Positions 25,564-34,647 of a stretch of 64,000 bases of DNA are shown here, piece after piece. Source of the DNA: DASQYE01 sp036389675 (GTDB taxonomy: Bacteria > Acidobacteriota > Blastocatellia > Pyrinomonadales > Pyrinomonadaceae). The notes beneath the pieces were generated by a model. It saw nothing but the letters and a program-made list of their open reading frames with translations. It was not told where the DNA came from and made no database searches. Location of the stretch: NCBI GenBank assembly GCA_036389675.1, contig DASVWI010000030.1, positions 236,735-300,734 on the forward strand. The letters are read 5' to 3'. A program made the translations under genes and the position numbers. Each line of letters starts with the position of its first letter. Within the stretch, counting starts at the first letter, position 1.

Positions 25564-27715
25564 CGCTTCTGGCCGTCTCAGGCACGCTGTCCTGATGAGC
25601 GAATACTTGATTCTTACCCAGGCTCTTGGCGCTGTAAAGCGCGCGATCAGCCGCGCCGATAATGGCGGCGGGCGTGTCCAGTGTGGGAGTAAAGGTTGAG
25701 ACCCCTATGCTGATGGTGACAGCGCCGAGCGGCTGCGTCTTGCCGTGCGGAAAGCGGGTGCGCTGGACTCTGCGACGGATACGGTCGGCAATCGCTGTGG
25801 CTTCGTCGAGCGTCGTCTGCGGGAGCAGGATGGAGAATTCTTCGCCGCCGTAGCGCGAGGCGACATCCGCCGAGCGCAGCGCACTCTTCAGGCATTGCGA
25901 GGTCATCTCAAGCGCGAGGTCGCCGGCTTGATGACCGTTGCGGTCGTTATAGAGCTTGAAGTCGTCGATGTCGATCATCATAAAGCTCATCGCGTAGCCC
26001 TGACGCAGTGATCGCTTCAGCTCTTCCGTCAAACGCTCTTCCAGATAACGACGGTTGAGCAATCCGGTCAAAGGGTCTGTGATGGACATCAACTGAAACT
26101 GCTCGGCCTTGCCGTGCCATCCGGCGCGGTCTAGAGCGAGCGCCATCTGCGGCGCAAAGGTTTCCAGAATGCTCAGATCAATCTCATCATAGTGGCCGCC
26201 GCCCGCCTTGTCCGTCACGTTGAGGACGCCGACCTTGCGGCCCGCGACCATGATCGGGTAGCTGATAAAGGATTTCGTTTTGTAGTGGCGCTCGGCTGGG
26301 GCAGGCGTGTGGCCGGATTGTTCCAGATCGCTGACCACCAGCGGCTTGCCCTTTTCCAACACAGCGCCGGAGATGCCGTCGCCCAGACGAAGGCGCAGGT
26401 CTTCGGGAATCACGCCGGCGGCGAACCCCATCGCCGCCTTCATCGCCAGCTCGTTTGACTCCTCATCGAAGAGCAGCAGAGAGCCGCGCTCGGCATGCAG
26501 CAGCTCAGCCGAGTGGCGCAGGATGGAAAGATAGGTCTCCGACGGGTTGGCCGCATTGATAAGCTCCGTGAAGCGAAGCAATTGATCGGCAAAGCGTGCG
26601 CGCTGCTCAAGCTCGCTTCTGAGGTGCAGGACTTCGAGAGGCAGGGCGAGGTCTCGGCAAAACTCCGAGATCGCCTGACGCTTCGCTTCATCGAGCGATG
26701 CTCCGCGCACGAGCAGCGCCCCTTTGACTTCCTCGTCGACGACGAGCGGAAAAAGCTCCACAGTCTTTTTCGGGTCGAGCCTCTCGGCAGAAGCGGCGCT
26801 TCTGACGGGCTTGAATCCGTTGGCTGTCTCCGCCAGCACGATGGAAGAAGCGGCCCTGCCCTTGAGCGCCGCACGCGCATCCTTTGACCCGAGCTCTAGG
26901 CGAATCTCCTCGCCGCTAAAGAGCCCCGTCGCGTAGGCGGAAACCAGTGAGCGCTCGTCGCGCACTAGAAGCGCGACCGAAGTAAGGCCGTGACGTTCCG
27001 ACAATGCTCTGAGCGCGCCGGCGCACGCTTTCTCGAATGCGTCGTCGGTGGAGACAGCGGCGCGTTCGACCGAAGCGTTCAATGATGCGTCCGGCGTTTC
27101 TTTGACGACGGGTGCGGCCACGCTCGGAGTGTCAGGCGCGGGCGTATCCGGCGCGGCGTGGGGGCGCGTGTCGCGCGCCTCATTCCGATAATCTCCGGCA
27201 ACATTTGAGATGCGCTTCGCCAGATCATCCAAATCTTGACGGGCAGCGAAAATGACGTTCTTGAACAGGTCGCTTGAGAGCATGTCCTGCAGGTCGCCCG
27301 TTCGCAGCCGTTCGGCCAGCACGCGATAATCTGCGGTCGTGAGAAAAGCCCGCCCGCCGATGACGGCCAGCCTGTGCCCTTCTGTGCCCACCTCGACCGG
27401 CATAGTGAAACAATGCAGCCCGGCGTGGCAGCGATAGTGCGTGGCCTGGCCTGCGCTCATCGCGCGCTCGTAGGCCACACCGCAGAAGGGGTCGCACAGA
27501 CGCCTGCGCGTGGCCGAAGACTGGAAGGAGCGGCAGATCGAATTGTTGTTGGAGACGTGTATGGAGGGAGGCTGGTGGCCTTCGACGAGCAGGATGGATA
27601 GCCCAGCCGAAGCGGCGAGCATATCCTGCGTCTCCGCCCATCCCGGCGGGCAGTGCTCCTCGCGCGGCTGCGATCCTGAAGGTTCGCGCTCTGACACTGA
27701 TGATTTATCCAGCAT
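25544..27715 (-). CDS. PocR-GAF-GGDEF protein, predicted diguanylate cyclase
   Basis: A protein of about 723 residues: an N-terminal PocR-like sensory domain with the Cys cluster CDPFCG and YRCHAGL, a linker, GAF-like regions (about 200-350 and 370-540), and a GGDEF domain. The active site is YGGEEF (about 622-627), and an inhibitory-site RSAD lies exactly five residues upstream, so product feedback is expected. PocR domains bind small ligands, sometimes via cysteines. The frame is open to 27889, but that ATG lies upstream of the promoter at 27861-27889; ATG 27715 is chosen, without a clear Shine-Dalgarno. Confidence 0.82.
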   Translation of the reverse strand: MLDKSSVSEREPSGSQPREEHCPPGWAETQDMLAASAGLSILLVEGHQPPSIHVSNNNSICRSFQSSATRRRLCDPFCGVAYERAMSAGQATHYRCHAGLHCFTMPVEVGTEGHRLAVIGGRAFLTTADYRVLAERLRTGDLQDMLSSDLFKNVIFAARQDLDDLAKRISNVAGDYRNEARDTRPHAAPDTPAPDTPSVAAPVVKETPDASLNASVERAAVSTDDAFEKACAGALRALSERHGLTSVALLVRDERSLVSAYATGLFSGEEIRLELGSKDARAALKGRAASSIVLAETANGFKPVRSAASAERLDPKKTVELFPLVVDEEVKGALLVRGASLDEAKRQAISEFCRDLALPLEVLHLRSELEQRARFADQLLRFTELINAANPSETYLSILRHSAELLHAERGSLLLFDEESNELAMKAAMGFAAGVIPEDLRLRLGDGISGAVLEKGKPLVVSDLEQSGHTPAPAERHYKTKSFISYPIMVAGRKVGVLNVTDKAGGGHYDEIDLSILETFAPQMALALDRAGWHGKAEQFQLMSITDPLTGLLNRRYLEERLTEELKRSLRQGYAMSFMMIDIDDFKLYNDRNGHQAGDLALEMTSQCLKSALRSADVASRYGGEEFSILLPQTTLDEATAIADRIRRRVQRTRFPHGKTQPLGAVTISIGVSTFTPTLDTPAAIIGAADRALYSAKSLGKNQVFAHQDSVPETARSDAKKDT

Positions 27716-27860
27716 CTGTTGGGCCACTATGGTGGTTGCGCTCGAAATTAACGGTTGGAAGGCGGAACAGGCAAAGAAGTAAGGGCCGACAGCGTCCGCA
27801 CGCCAGCCTTCGCATAGCGTGATGGGAGTGGACTTTAGGGCAGCACCAAACCCTCTATGC

Positions 27861-27889
27861 AGTATAAGTGTCGGCGATGAAACAAACAA
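27861..27889 (-). promoter_or_regulatory. Promoter of the cyclase/partner-switch operon
   Basis: On the minus strand: TTGTTT (complement of 27884-27889), 17-nt spacer, TATACT (complement of 27861-27866). The start site would be near 27854, leaving a leader of about 140 nt. Confidence 0.6.
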
Positions 27890-27985
27890 GTGTTTTCTAC
27901 TGAAAACACAGCCCGTTAGCGGCCACAGCCGGGGATCGCCAGAACCTTCTCAACTCTAATGTAAATGCTTAATAGCCGGGTGGTT

Positions 27986-29122
27986 TCAAGTTGCGATCAC
28001 GCGCTGTGCGTCGCGCAGGCCCGGCGCATCGCCCGGCGCGACCCTTTCGATGTCCGGCTGTTCGGGACTGATACGGATACAGGCCGCAAAATGGTTGGGC
28101 TTGATCTCGGCGAGCGGGGGGACGACCTCTTTGCAGGCCTGAATCGCGTAGGGGCAGCGCGTGTGGAAACGACACCCCTGCGGGGGATTGATCGGCGAGG
28201 GTACGTCGCCTTCGAGCACTATGCGCTGGCGCGTCGCCTCAACCGTGGGGTCTGGGACGGGGACGGCGGAGATCAATGCCTTCGTGTAAGGCATCAGGGG
28301 GTCGTCATAGATGATCTTGGCGTCGGCGATCTCCACCAGCTTGCCCAGATACATCACGGCGACGCGGTCTGAGACGTGGCGAATCGCCCGCAAGTCATGC
28401 GAGATGAAGAGATAGGTCAGGTGCTTGCTGCGTTGCAGGCGCTCCATCAGGTTCATGATCTGCGCCTGTATGGAGACATCGAGCGCCGAGATGGGCTCGT
28501 CCGCGACGATGAAATCAGGGTTCACGGCCAGAGCGCGGGCGATGCCTATGCGCTGGCGCTGCCCGCCCGAAAACTCATGCGGGAAGCGTTTGATAAAACG
28601 CTTGTTAAGACCGACCGTCTCCATCAATTCCTGCACGAGGCGGTCTTTGGCTTCCCCGCGCGCCAGCCTGAAAGTCTCAATCGGCTCGCCGATGATCTGC
28701 CCGACCGTCATACGCGGGTTCAGAGAGGCATATGGGTCTTGAAAGATCATTTGCAGATGACGCCGCTGCTCGCGCATCTCTCGCTGGGAGAGATGGGCCA
28801 GATCGTGCCCGCGAAATAGCACCTGCCCGCTCGTCGGCTCAGTCAGGCGCAGGAGCGCGCGGCCCAGGGTTGACTTGCCGCAGCCGGATTCGCCGACGAG
28901 CCCTAAGGTCTCGCCCGGATAGATGTCTATGGTCACGCCGTCAACGGCCTTGACGACGCGCTTGACGGGGCTGCCGCCGGCCATCTTGTCCCAGATGGTT
29001 CCGCCGCCCAGATTGAAATGAACCTTCAGATCGCGTATGGCGATCAGTGGGCCGGCGTCGTGGCCGCGCTCAATCGCGGGCGGCATCTCTACATTAGTAC
29101 TGCTTGCGGGTTGTGTGCTCAT
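27986..29122 (-). CDS. oppF: Oligopeptide ABC transporter, ATP-binding protein F
   Basis: A 378-residue ABC ATPase with Walker A GESGCGKST, Q-loop FQDPYASLNP, signature EFSGGQRQRIG, Walker B FIVADEP, the H-loop in ISHDL, and the C-terminal oligopeptide-transport extension with clustered cysteines (GCRFHTRCPYA). SLNP plus this extension marks the Opp/Dpp/App subfamily. It is the last gene of oppA-B-C-D-F and its ATG overlaps the oppD stop (TGATG). It pairs with OppD to power peptide import. Confidence 0.94.
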   Translation of the reverse strand: MSTQPASSTNVEMPPAIERGHDAGPLIAIRDLKVHFNLGGGTIWDKMAGGSPVKRVVKAVDGVTIDIYPGETLGLVGESGCGKSTLGRALLRLTEPTSGQVLFRGHDLAHLSQREMREQRRHLQMIFQDPYASLNPRMTVGQIIGEPIETFRLARGEAKDRLVQELMETVGLNKRFIKRFPHEFSGGQRQRIGIARALAVNPDFIVADEPISALDVSIQAQIMNLMERLQRSKHLTYLFISHDLRAIRHVSDRVAVMYLGKLVEIADAKIIYDDPLMPYTKALISAVPVPDPTVEATRQRIVLEGDVPSPINPPQGCRFHTRCPYAIQACKEVVPPLAEIKPNHFAACIRISPEQPDIERVAPGDAPGLRDAQRVIAT

Positions 29123-30189
29123 CAGGCGTTACCGTCTTGCTCATTGTCCGTGTCGGCGCGAGGCGTGTTTCGCCCCGCGCGCTGGTCGCGCTCCTTGCAG
29201 GAAGCGCTGTAGACCTCTTCTGCGAAATGGCAGAGCGAGTGGTGATCGGGGGTGAGCGCGACGAAGGGCGGAAATTCCTTGTGGCAAATCTCCTCCGCCC
29301 GCTCGCAGCGTGGGGCGAAGGGACAACCCGGCGGCAGGTGCGCCACATCGGGCGGGAGTCCCGGAATCTGGTACAGAGCCCCCTGCTCCGATGTCGGGTC
29401 GGGCACTGAGCGCAGCAGCCCCTTCGTATAAGGATTGCCGGGGCAACTGAAAAGCTCCGAGGTGCGCGCCTGCTCGAAGACCTTTCCGGCGTACATGACG
29501 ATGATGTGATCGGTCATGCCCGCCACCACGCCCAGATCGTGCGTGATGAGAATGACGCTGGTTCCCGTCTCCTGTTTCAGTTTCTTGATCAGCTCAAGAA
29601 TCTGCGCCTGTATGGTTACGTCGAGCGCCGTCGTCGGCTCGTCCGCGATCAATAGCTCGGGCTCGCACGAGAGGGCCATGGCGATCATCACACGCTGGCG
29701 CATTCCGCCGGAAAACTCGTGCGGGTAACTGTCAACGCGAGAGCGTGCGTCCGGGATACCGACCATGTCCAGCATTTTGATGGCGTGCTCGTAAGCCTGC
29801 TCTTTCGTGTAGCCGAGATGAAGACGGGTCAGCTCCATCAACTGCTTGGAGATGCGCATGAAGGGGTTGAGCGAGGTCATGGGGTCTTGAAAGATCATCG
29901 CGATTCGCTTGCCGCGAATGCGCCGCACTTCCTCCTGCGGCAGGGCCAGAATATCCTCGCCGTCGAAGATGACTTCGCCCGAGACGATCTTTCCCGGCGG
30001 GTCTGGAATCAATCGAATGATCGAAAGATTGGTCACGGACTTGCCCGAGCCGGACTCGCCCACAATCCCCAGAGTCTCGCCGCGCTTCAACTCGAATCCG
30101 ATCCCGTCGACGGCCTTCACAAGGCCGTCTTCCGTGCCGAAATAGGTTCGCAGGTCTCTGACCTCTAAAATGTTTCCGTTTCTACTCAT
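29122..30189 (-). CDS. oppD: Oligopeptide ABC transporter, ATP-binding protein D
   Basis: A 355-residue ABC ATPase: Walker A GESGSGKS, FQDPMTSLNP, EFSGGMRQRV, LLIADEPTTALD and ITHDLGV, followed by the subfamily C-terminal region GCPFAPRCERA. OppD-type subunits accompany OppF in a heterodimer. ATG 30189 overlaps the oppC TGA by one base (TGATG); a TTG one codon earlier is possible but unnecessary. Confidence 0.94.
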   Translation of the reverse strand: MSRNGNILEVRDLRTYFGTEDGLVKAVDGIGFELKRGETLGIVGESGSGKSVTNLSIIRLIPDPPGKIVSGEVIFDGEDILALPQEEVRRIRGKRIAMIFQDPMTSLNPFMRISKQLMELTRLHLGYTKEQAYEHAIKMLDMVGIPDARSRVDSYPHEFSGGMRQRVMIAMALSCEPELLIADEPTTALDVTIQAQILELIKKLKQETGTSVILITHDLGVVAGMTDHIIVMYAGKVFEQARTSELFSCPGNPYTKGLLRSVPDPTSEQGALYQIPGLPPDVAHLPPGCPFAPRCERAEEICHKEFPPFVALTPDHHSLCHFAEEVYSASCKERDQRAGRNTPRADTDNEQDGNA

Positions 30190-31259
30190 CAAACTTTTCT
30201 CATCTGCGGGTCGAGGGCGTCGCGCAGACCGTCACCGACGAAGTTGAGACTAAAGAGCGTGAGGGCCATCGTCACGCCGGGGAAGATAATCATCCAGGGA
30301 AAGATAGCCATGTTCTGTGCGCCTTCGGCGGCGAGCGTGCCCCAGGACGAAAGCGGGGCTTGCACGCCCAGACCCAGATAGCTCAGGAAAGCTTCCTGCA
30401 ACATGACCGAAGGAATCGTCAACGTCGCGTAGACGATCACAGGCCCGAGCGTGTTCGGGACGAGATGCCGAAAAATAATCTTCCACGTCGGCACGCCAAT
30501 GGAGCGTGCGGCTTCGACGAACTCCTGATTCTTGAGCGAGAGGACTTGCCCGCGCACGATGCGGGCCATCGTCAGCCAGGAGACAGCGCCAAGGGCCGCG
30601 AAGAGCAGAAACAGGCTCTTCTCAAACAGCGCCAGCAACACTATGACGAGCATCATGTAGGGAATGGCAAAGAGCACGTCCACGACGCGCATCATCAGGT
30701 TATCGATCTTGCCGCCCATGTATCCCGCGAAAGCTCCGTAGGTGACGCCGATGATGAGCGACACAGCCGTCGAGACGATGCCGACCATCAGCGAGATGCG
30801 CCCGCCGATCAGGACGCGCGCGAGAATGTCGCGTCCCTGCGGGTCTGTGCCCATCGGATGCTTCCAGCTGGGAGGCATGGCCTTGACGAGCGCGCGGTCA
30901 CCGGGAATCAGGTCGTAGCTATAGCCCGTCGCTGCTTTGAGAATGGCCGGCCCGATGAGCGTGGCGAGAAGTATGAACAGGACTATGACGATGCCCATCA
31001 CGGCCAGCTTGTTTTTACGCAGGCGCTTCCATGCATCCTTCCAGAGGCTCGTGCCCTTGACGATGCCGCCGCCCGTCTCCTGCCAGGTATCGCCGTCGGG
31101 CGGCGCGCTGCCGTAGAGCTGGTCGGCGGCCATCGCTTCCGGCGTATTGATCTTTTGCTGCACGGCTGCGACGCCGGGCGGCGCGAGCGGGCTGGCCTTC
31201 ACAATCGGCTCGTTCGGATCGTCCGTCGGTATGCGTTCAACTTCCGGTATTCTCGACAT
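30189..31259 (-). CDS. oppC: Oligopeptide ABC transporter permease C
   Basis: A 356-residue inner-membrane permease. A long hydrophilic N terminus (about 1-85, Pro-rich) precedes the OppC N-terminal helix and the typical HPMGTDPQGRDILARVLIGG. The EAA loop (EFVEAARSIGVPTWKIIFRH) that contacts the ATPases follows. ATG 31259 follows GGAGGAGAG. It forms the pore with OppB. Confidence 0.93.
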   Translation of the reverse strand: MSRIPEVERIPTDDPNEPIVKASPLAPPGVAAVQQKINTPEAMAADQLYGSAPPDGDTWQETGGGIVKGTSLWKDAWKRLRKNKLAVMGIVIVLFILLATLIGPAILKAATGYSYDLIPGDRALVKAMPPSWKHPMGTDPQGRDILARVLIGGRISLMVGIVSTAVSLIIGVTYGAFAGYMGGKIDNLMMRVVDVLFAIPYMMLVIVLLALFEKSLFLLFAALGAVSWLTMARIVRGQVLSLKNQEFVEAARSIGVPTWKIIFRHLVPNTLGPVIVYATLTIPSVMLQEAFLSYLGLGVQAPLSSWGTLAAEGAQNMAIFPWMIIFPGVTMALTLFSLNFVGDGLRDALDPQMRKV

Positions 31260-31280
31260 GACTTGGCGCTCTCCTCCGAG

Positions 31281-32231
31281 CTAATACCTGATACGTGGAT
31301 CAATGTAGGCGTAGGCGATGTCAACCAGCAGATTGAATAAGAGAATCAGTATGGCGACGAAGGCGGTGATTCCCAGAAGAAGCGGCTCGTCGCGATTCAG
31401 GGCGGCGTTGATGAAATAGTTGCCGAGGCCCGGAATGGCATAGACGCGCTCGACGACGACCGTACCGGCGACGAGAAAGGCCAGGGCCGGCCCTGTGAAA
31501 CTAACGACGGGCAGCATGCCGCCGCGCAGGGCGTGACGAAGCACGACAGTCGTCTCGCTCAAGCCCTTGGCCCGCGCCGTCCGTATGTAATCGCGCCGCA
31601 GAACTTCCAGCATGCCGGAGCGTGTGAGCCGCGCGATGTAGGCCATGTAGAGGGCCGAGAGCGTGATGGCCGGCAGCAGCAGGTAACGCAGGGAAGGTAT
31701 GCCGCCCGTCCCGATCTTGTAGGCCCACTCCCAGCGCGCCGGCGGAAGCCAGTAGAGCGTCAGCGAAAAGACGAGTATCAGCAGCGGCCCGAGGACGAAG
31801 TTGGGCAGACTGATGCCGAGCATCGCCGCCGCCATCGTCGAATAATCGAGAGCGGAGTTCTGTTTGAGCGCGGCCAGCGTGCCTAAGACTGCTCCCAGAA
31901 TGAGCCCGATCAGGTAGGCGGTGATGCCGAGCGTGGCCGAGACCGGGATGGAGCGCCAGAGTATCTCGTTAACGGTCTGCTCCTGATACTTGCGCGAGAA
32001 ACCGAAATCGCCGTGGCGGAAGATTTGCCACATCGTCTTGCCATACTGCACGTACCACGGGCGGTCGAGCCCGTACTTGGCGCGTATGTTCTTTTCAACC
32101 GCCGGCGGCAAACCCTTCTGCGTCTGGTAGAAATTGCCGGGAGCGAGGCGTATCAGCACCCACGCGATGGTGATGACGAGCACCACCATCGGGATGATGA
32201 CGAGCAGGCGACGAATAATGAAGCTCAGCAT
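31281..32231 (-). CDS. oppB: Oligopeptide ABC transporter permease B
   Basis: A 316-residue permease starting MLSFIIRRLLVIIPMVV, as is usual for OppB/DppB. The EAA-type loop (DYIRTARAKGLSETTVVLRH) is present and the C terminus carries VDIAYAYIDPRIRY. ATG 32231 follows GAGGAAC. It lies 21 nt after the binding-protein gene. Confidence 0.94.
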   Translation of the reverse strand: MLSFIIRRLLVIIPMVVLVITIAWVLIRLAPGNFYQTQKGLPPAVEKNIRAKYGLDRPWYVQYGKTMWQIFRHGDFGFSRKYQEQTVNEILWRSIPVSATLGITAYLIGLILGAVLGTLAALKQNSALDYSTMAAAMLGISLPNFVLGPLLILVFSLTLYWLPPARWEWAYKIGTGGIPSLRYLLLPAITLSALYMAYIARLTRSGMLEVLRRDYIRTARAKGLSETTVVLRHALRGGMLPVVSFTGPALAFLVAGTVVVERVYAIPGLGNYFINAALNRDEPLLLGITAFVAILILLFNLLVDIAYAYIDPRIRY

Positions 32232-32252
32232 TTGTCAGTTCCTCGCATTCTT

Positions 32253-34325
32253 CTAAGAGATGCCGAGATGAAAGAGCCGCGCGATGGCCGGGAACTCTCG
32301 CCCGTCCAAAATGGGCGCAAGCGCCGTCGGCGCGGCAGGCGTCTCATTGCGCCAGTTCTGCTCTATCCACACACCGCGCCAGTCGTGCTGATCGAGCAGA
32401 TTCGCTTCCAGATTCCTCACGTAAGGCTTTCTCATAAACGAGCTCGGGCCGACGTAGAGCGGAATCATCGGCTGCTGGCTGAGCATGTAGGCCTCGCACT
32501 CCTGCAACATCTTCATACGCTTGGCCGGGTCTGTTTCGGCGTTGGCGGCCAAGAGCATCGCGTCGTACTTCTTGTCTTTCCAGTCCGTGCCGTTGTTGGT
32601 CGAGGCCGAGGTCATCAGGTCGAGGAACGTGTTCGGGTCGACGTAGTCGCCTATCCAGCCGCGACGCGCCATCCCTTTAAAGCCCATCTTGTCCGAGCGC
32701 GTGTTGTCCAGATAGACGCGCCATTCCTGATTCGTCAATTCAACCTTGATATTAAGCTCGCGTTTGAGCATCGACTGGACGAACTCGACCGTCTGCTTGG
32801 TTGACTCCGAAGTGTTGTAGACGATCTCCAGCTCAGGGAATCCTTTGCCGCCGGGGAAACCGGCTTCGGCCAGAAGCCGTCGCGCTTCGTCAGGATTGTA
32901 GCCAGCGCCTTCGCCGTTCGTGTAGCCGTCCATCTGCGGCGTGAATGCCGTCAGGGGCTGACGGCCCGGCGCTTGATCGGCGATAATCTGGCGATTGATC
33001 GCCATGCTCAGAGCCTTACGCACTCTCACGTCGTCCAGGGGCTTCATGGAGGTCTTCAGGGCGACGTACTCGATTTGCAGGTACGGGCCGTAGACGTAGT
33101 CCTTATTGTTTTCCTTGATCTGGTTGCGCCACGGCGGCGGGACTTCGTTGGACTGTGTGGCGTCCACCTCGCCGGCCTTGTACATGTTCATGGCCGTCGT
33201 CAATTCTTCGATGGACGGGAAGATGATTCTGTCCAGCTTGGTGTTGGCGTTGTCCCAGAAGAGAGGGTTTCTCTCGACGACGATCTTCTCGTAGGGCGTC
33301 CACTCGGCGAGCTTGAACGCGCCGGAGGTGACGATGTTCCCCGGCTTGACCCACAGCGCGTCGCCGTACTTCTCTATGGCCTGACGCGGAACGGGACGGA
33401 AGAATTGATGAAGAATAATCTTGTGGAAGAAGGCCGTGGGCGCTTCCAGCGTGACCTCGAACGTGTAGTCGTCCAGCGCGCGCACGCCCATATTCTCCTT
33501 CTTCGCGGCGACGAACTCTTTGCCCTCCATATAGTGCGCCAGCTTATGATTGGGCTCTGTCTTCTTCGCCGGGTCGCCGTTCAGGATTTTGTTGCGCGCC
33601 TCGACATCTGCGGGCAGAAGGAAGTAAGGGTCTTTCAGAGCTATCTTCGGAACATCCGTGCTCTCGCTTACCGTGGTCGTGGCTTGAGCGGTCGGCGCAG
33701 ACGTGGTCGTGGGCGGCAGGTCATAGTTGACGGGCTCTGGGCCTGTGAAAACGAGCGGCCCATGTTCCCCGGCGCGCTCAAGGTCGCCTTCGGTCAGAAA
33801 GCGCCCCGTCGCCGGGTCGCGCACAAAAGCCATCTGCTCGTTGTAAGCCTTGGCGTTATCAATCTTGATCGATTCGTACATCATGCTGGCGTAGGGAGCG
33901 GCCAGCTCAGGCGAGACCGCGCGCCGCCATGAATAAACGAAGTCGTGCGCGGTGAGCGGCGTCCCGTCCGTCCACTTCGCGTTATTACGCAGGTGAAACG
34001 TCCAGACCTTACCGTTGTCCCTGATATCCCAGCTGGTCGCGAGCGAGGGCCTTGGCGTCACCGTCTTCTCATCATATTCGACGAGGCCGTCGAAGAGCGC
34101 GCCGGCGATGCGCGACTCCGGCTGTCCGGTCATCGGCTGCGGGTCGAGCGTCTCGGGCTCAGCGCCTGTCACGTACCGAAGCGTCTGTCCCTGCGCCGGG
34201 GCGACTTTGCCGAAGTACTCTTTGTCCTGTGTTGAGCGGCTGCAGGAGGCTGTGGCTGCGACGAGCGCCAGCGCGATCGAGAGAGAGAGGCTGAGCGAGA
34301 AGCGGCTGAAGCGATAGTTCATCAT
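32253..34325 (-). CDS. oppA: Peptide-binding lipoprotein of the ABC transporter
   Basis: A 690-residue SBP-family 5 protein that captures peptides outside the cytoplasmic membrane. It has a signal with a lipobox-like ATASC (Cys at about 28), GAEPETLDPQ, the family signature in 'WTFHLRNNAKWTDGTPLTA' and FVYSWRRAVSP. It is longer than E. coli OppA (543) mainly because of a Pro/Thr/Ser-rich insert (about 195-250). The gene begins at ATG 34325 after GAGGAG and is followed by oppB, C, D and F. A paralogue lies just upstream at 34648. Confidence 0.9.
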   Translation of the reverse strand: MMNYRFSRFSLSLSLSIALALVAATASCSRSTQDKEYFGKVAPAQGQTLRYVTGAEPETLDPQPMTGQPESRIAGALFDGLVEYDEKTVTPRPSLATSWDIRDNGKVWTFHLRNNAKWTDGTPLTAHDFVYSWRRAVSPELAAPYASMMYESIKIDNAKAYNEQMAFVRDPATGRFLTEGDLERAGEHGPLVFTGPEPVNYDLPPTTTSAPTAQATTTVSESTDVPKIALKDPYFLLPADVEARNKILNGDPAKKTEPNHKLAHYMEGKEFVAAKKENMGVRALDDYTFEVTLEAPTAFFHKIILHQFFRPVPRQAIEKYGDALWVKPGNIVTSGAFKLAEWTPYEKIVVERNPLFWDNANTKLDRIIFPSIEELTTAMNMYKAGEVDATQSNEVPPPWRNQIKENNKDYVYGPYLQIEYVALKTSMKPLDDVRVRKALSMAINRQIIADQAPGRQPLTAFTPQMDGYTNGEGAGYNPDEARRLLAEAGFPGGKGFPELEIVYNTSESTKQTVEFVQSMLKRELNIKVELTNQEWRVYLDNTRSDKMGFKGMARRGWIGDYVDPNTFLDLMTSASTNNGTDWKDKKYDAMLLAANAETDPAKRMKMLQECEAYMLSQQPMIPLYVGPSSFMRKPYVRNLEANLLDQHDWRGVWIEQNWRNETPAAPTALAPILDGREFPAIARLFHLGIS

Positions 34326-34647
34326 AGTAGATACTCCTCTTAACGGCTGACGCTTTGCGAATGGGCTGGCGGCTCAAAAGCCACGGGCGGGCCGCGGCGC
34401 GAATAGTCGCGCGACGCACGGCCTACACGTCATCTGCGCCGGGGGAATGGCCCACTCTGCTTCAAGTACCAAGACAAAACGAGGGGAGAACTGTTACTGG
34501 ATGCTTTAGATGTCCGTGAACTTATCACGCGGGTGGTGTCAATTTCAAGCTGTATCCCGTTGCAAGTATGGACAATCAAACCGATGCCGAAAACAGTCCG
34601 CAGAGTTGCTTACGGATTTCCGCACGAAGATACGAGCTTTCGGATGT
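34326..34647. other. Gap between the two oppA genes
   Basis: In 322 nt there is no ORF with codon character. A short hairpin (GCGCGA-ATAG-TCGCGC, 34397-34412) and an isolated TTGACA on the minus strand (complement of 34537-34542) without a matching -10 are visible. The opp operon may be transcribed from here or from further upstream. Confidence 0.4.

Noticed and set aside
34537..34542. Perfect TTGACA upstream of the opp operon on the minus strand
   Set aside because: No acceptable -10 hexamer at 15-19 nt; called only as a note in the gap entry.
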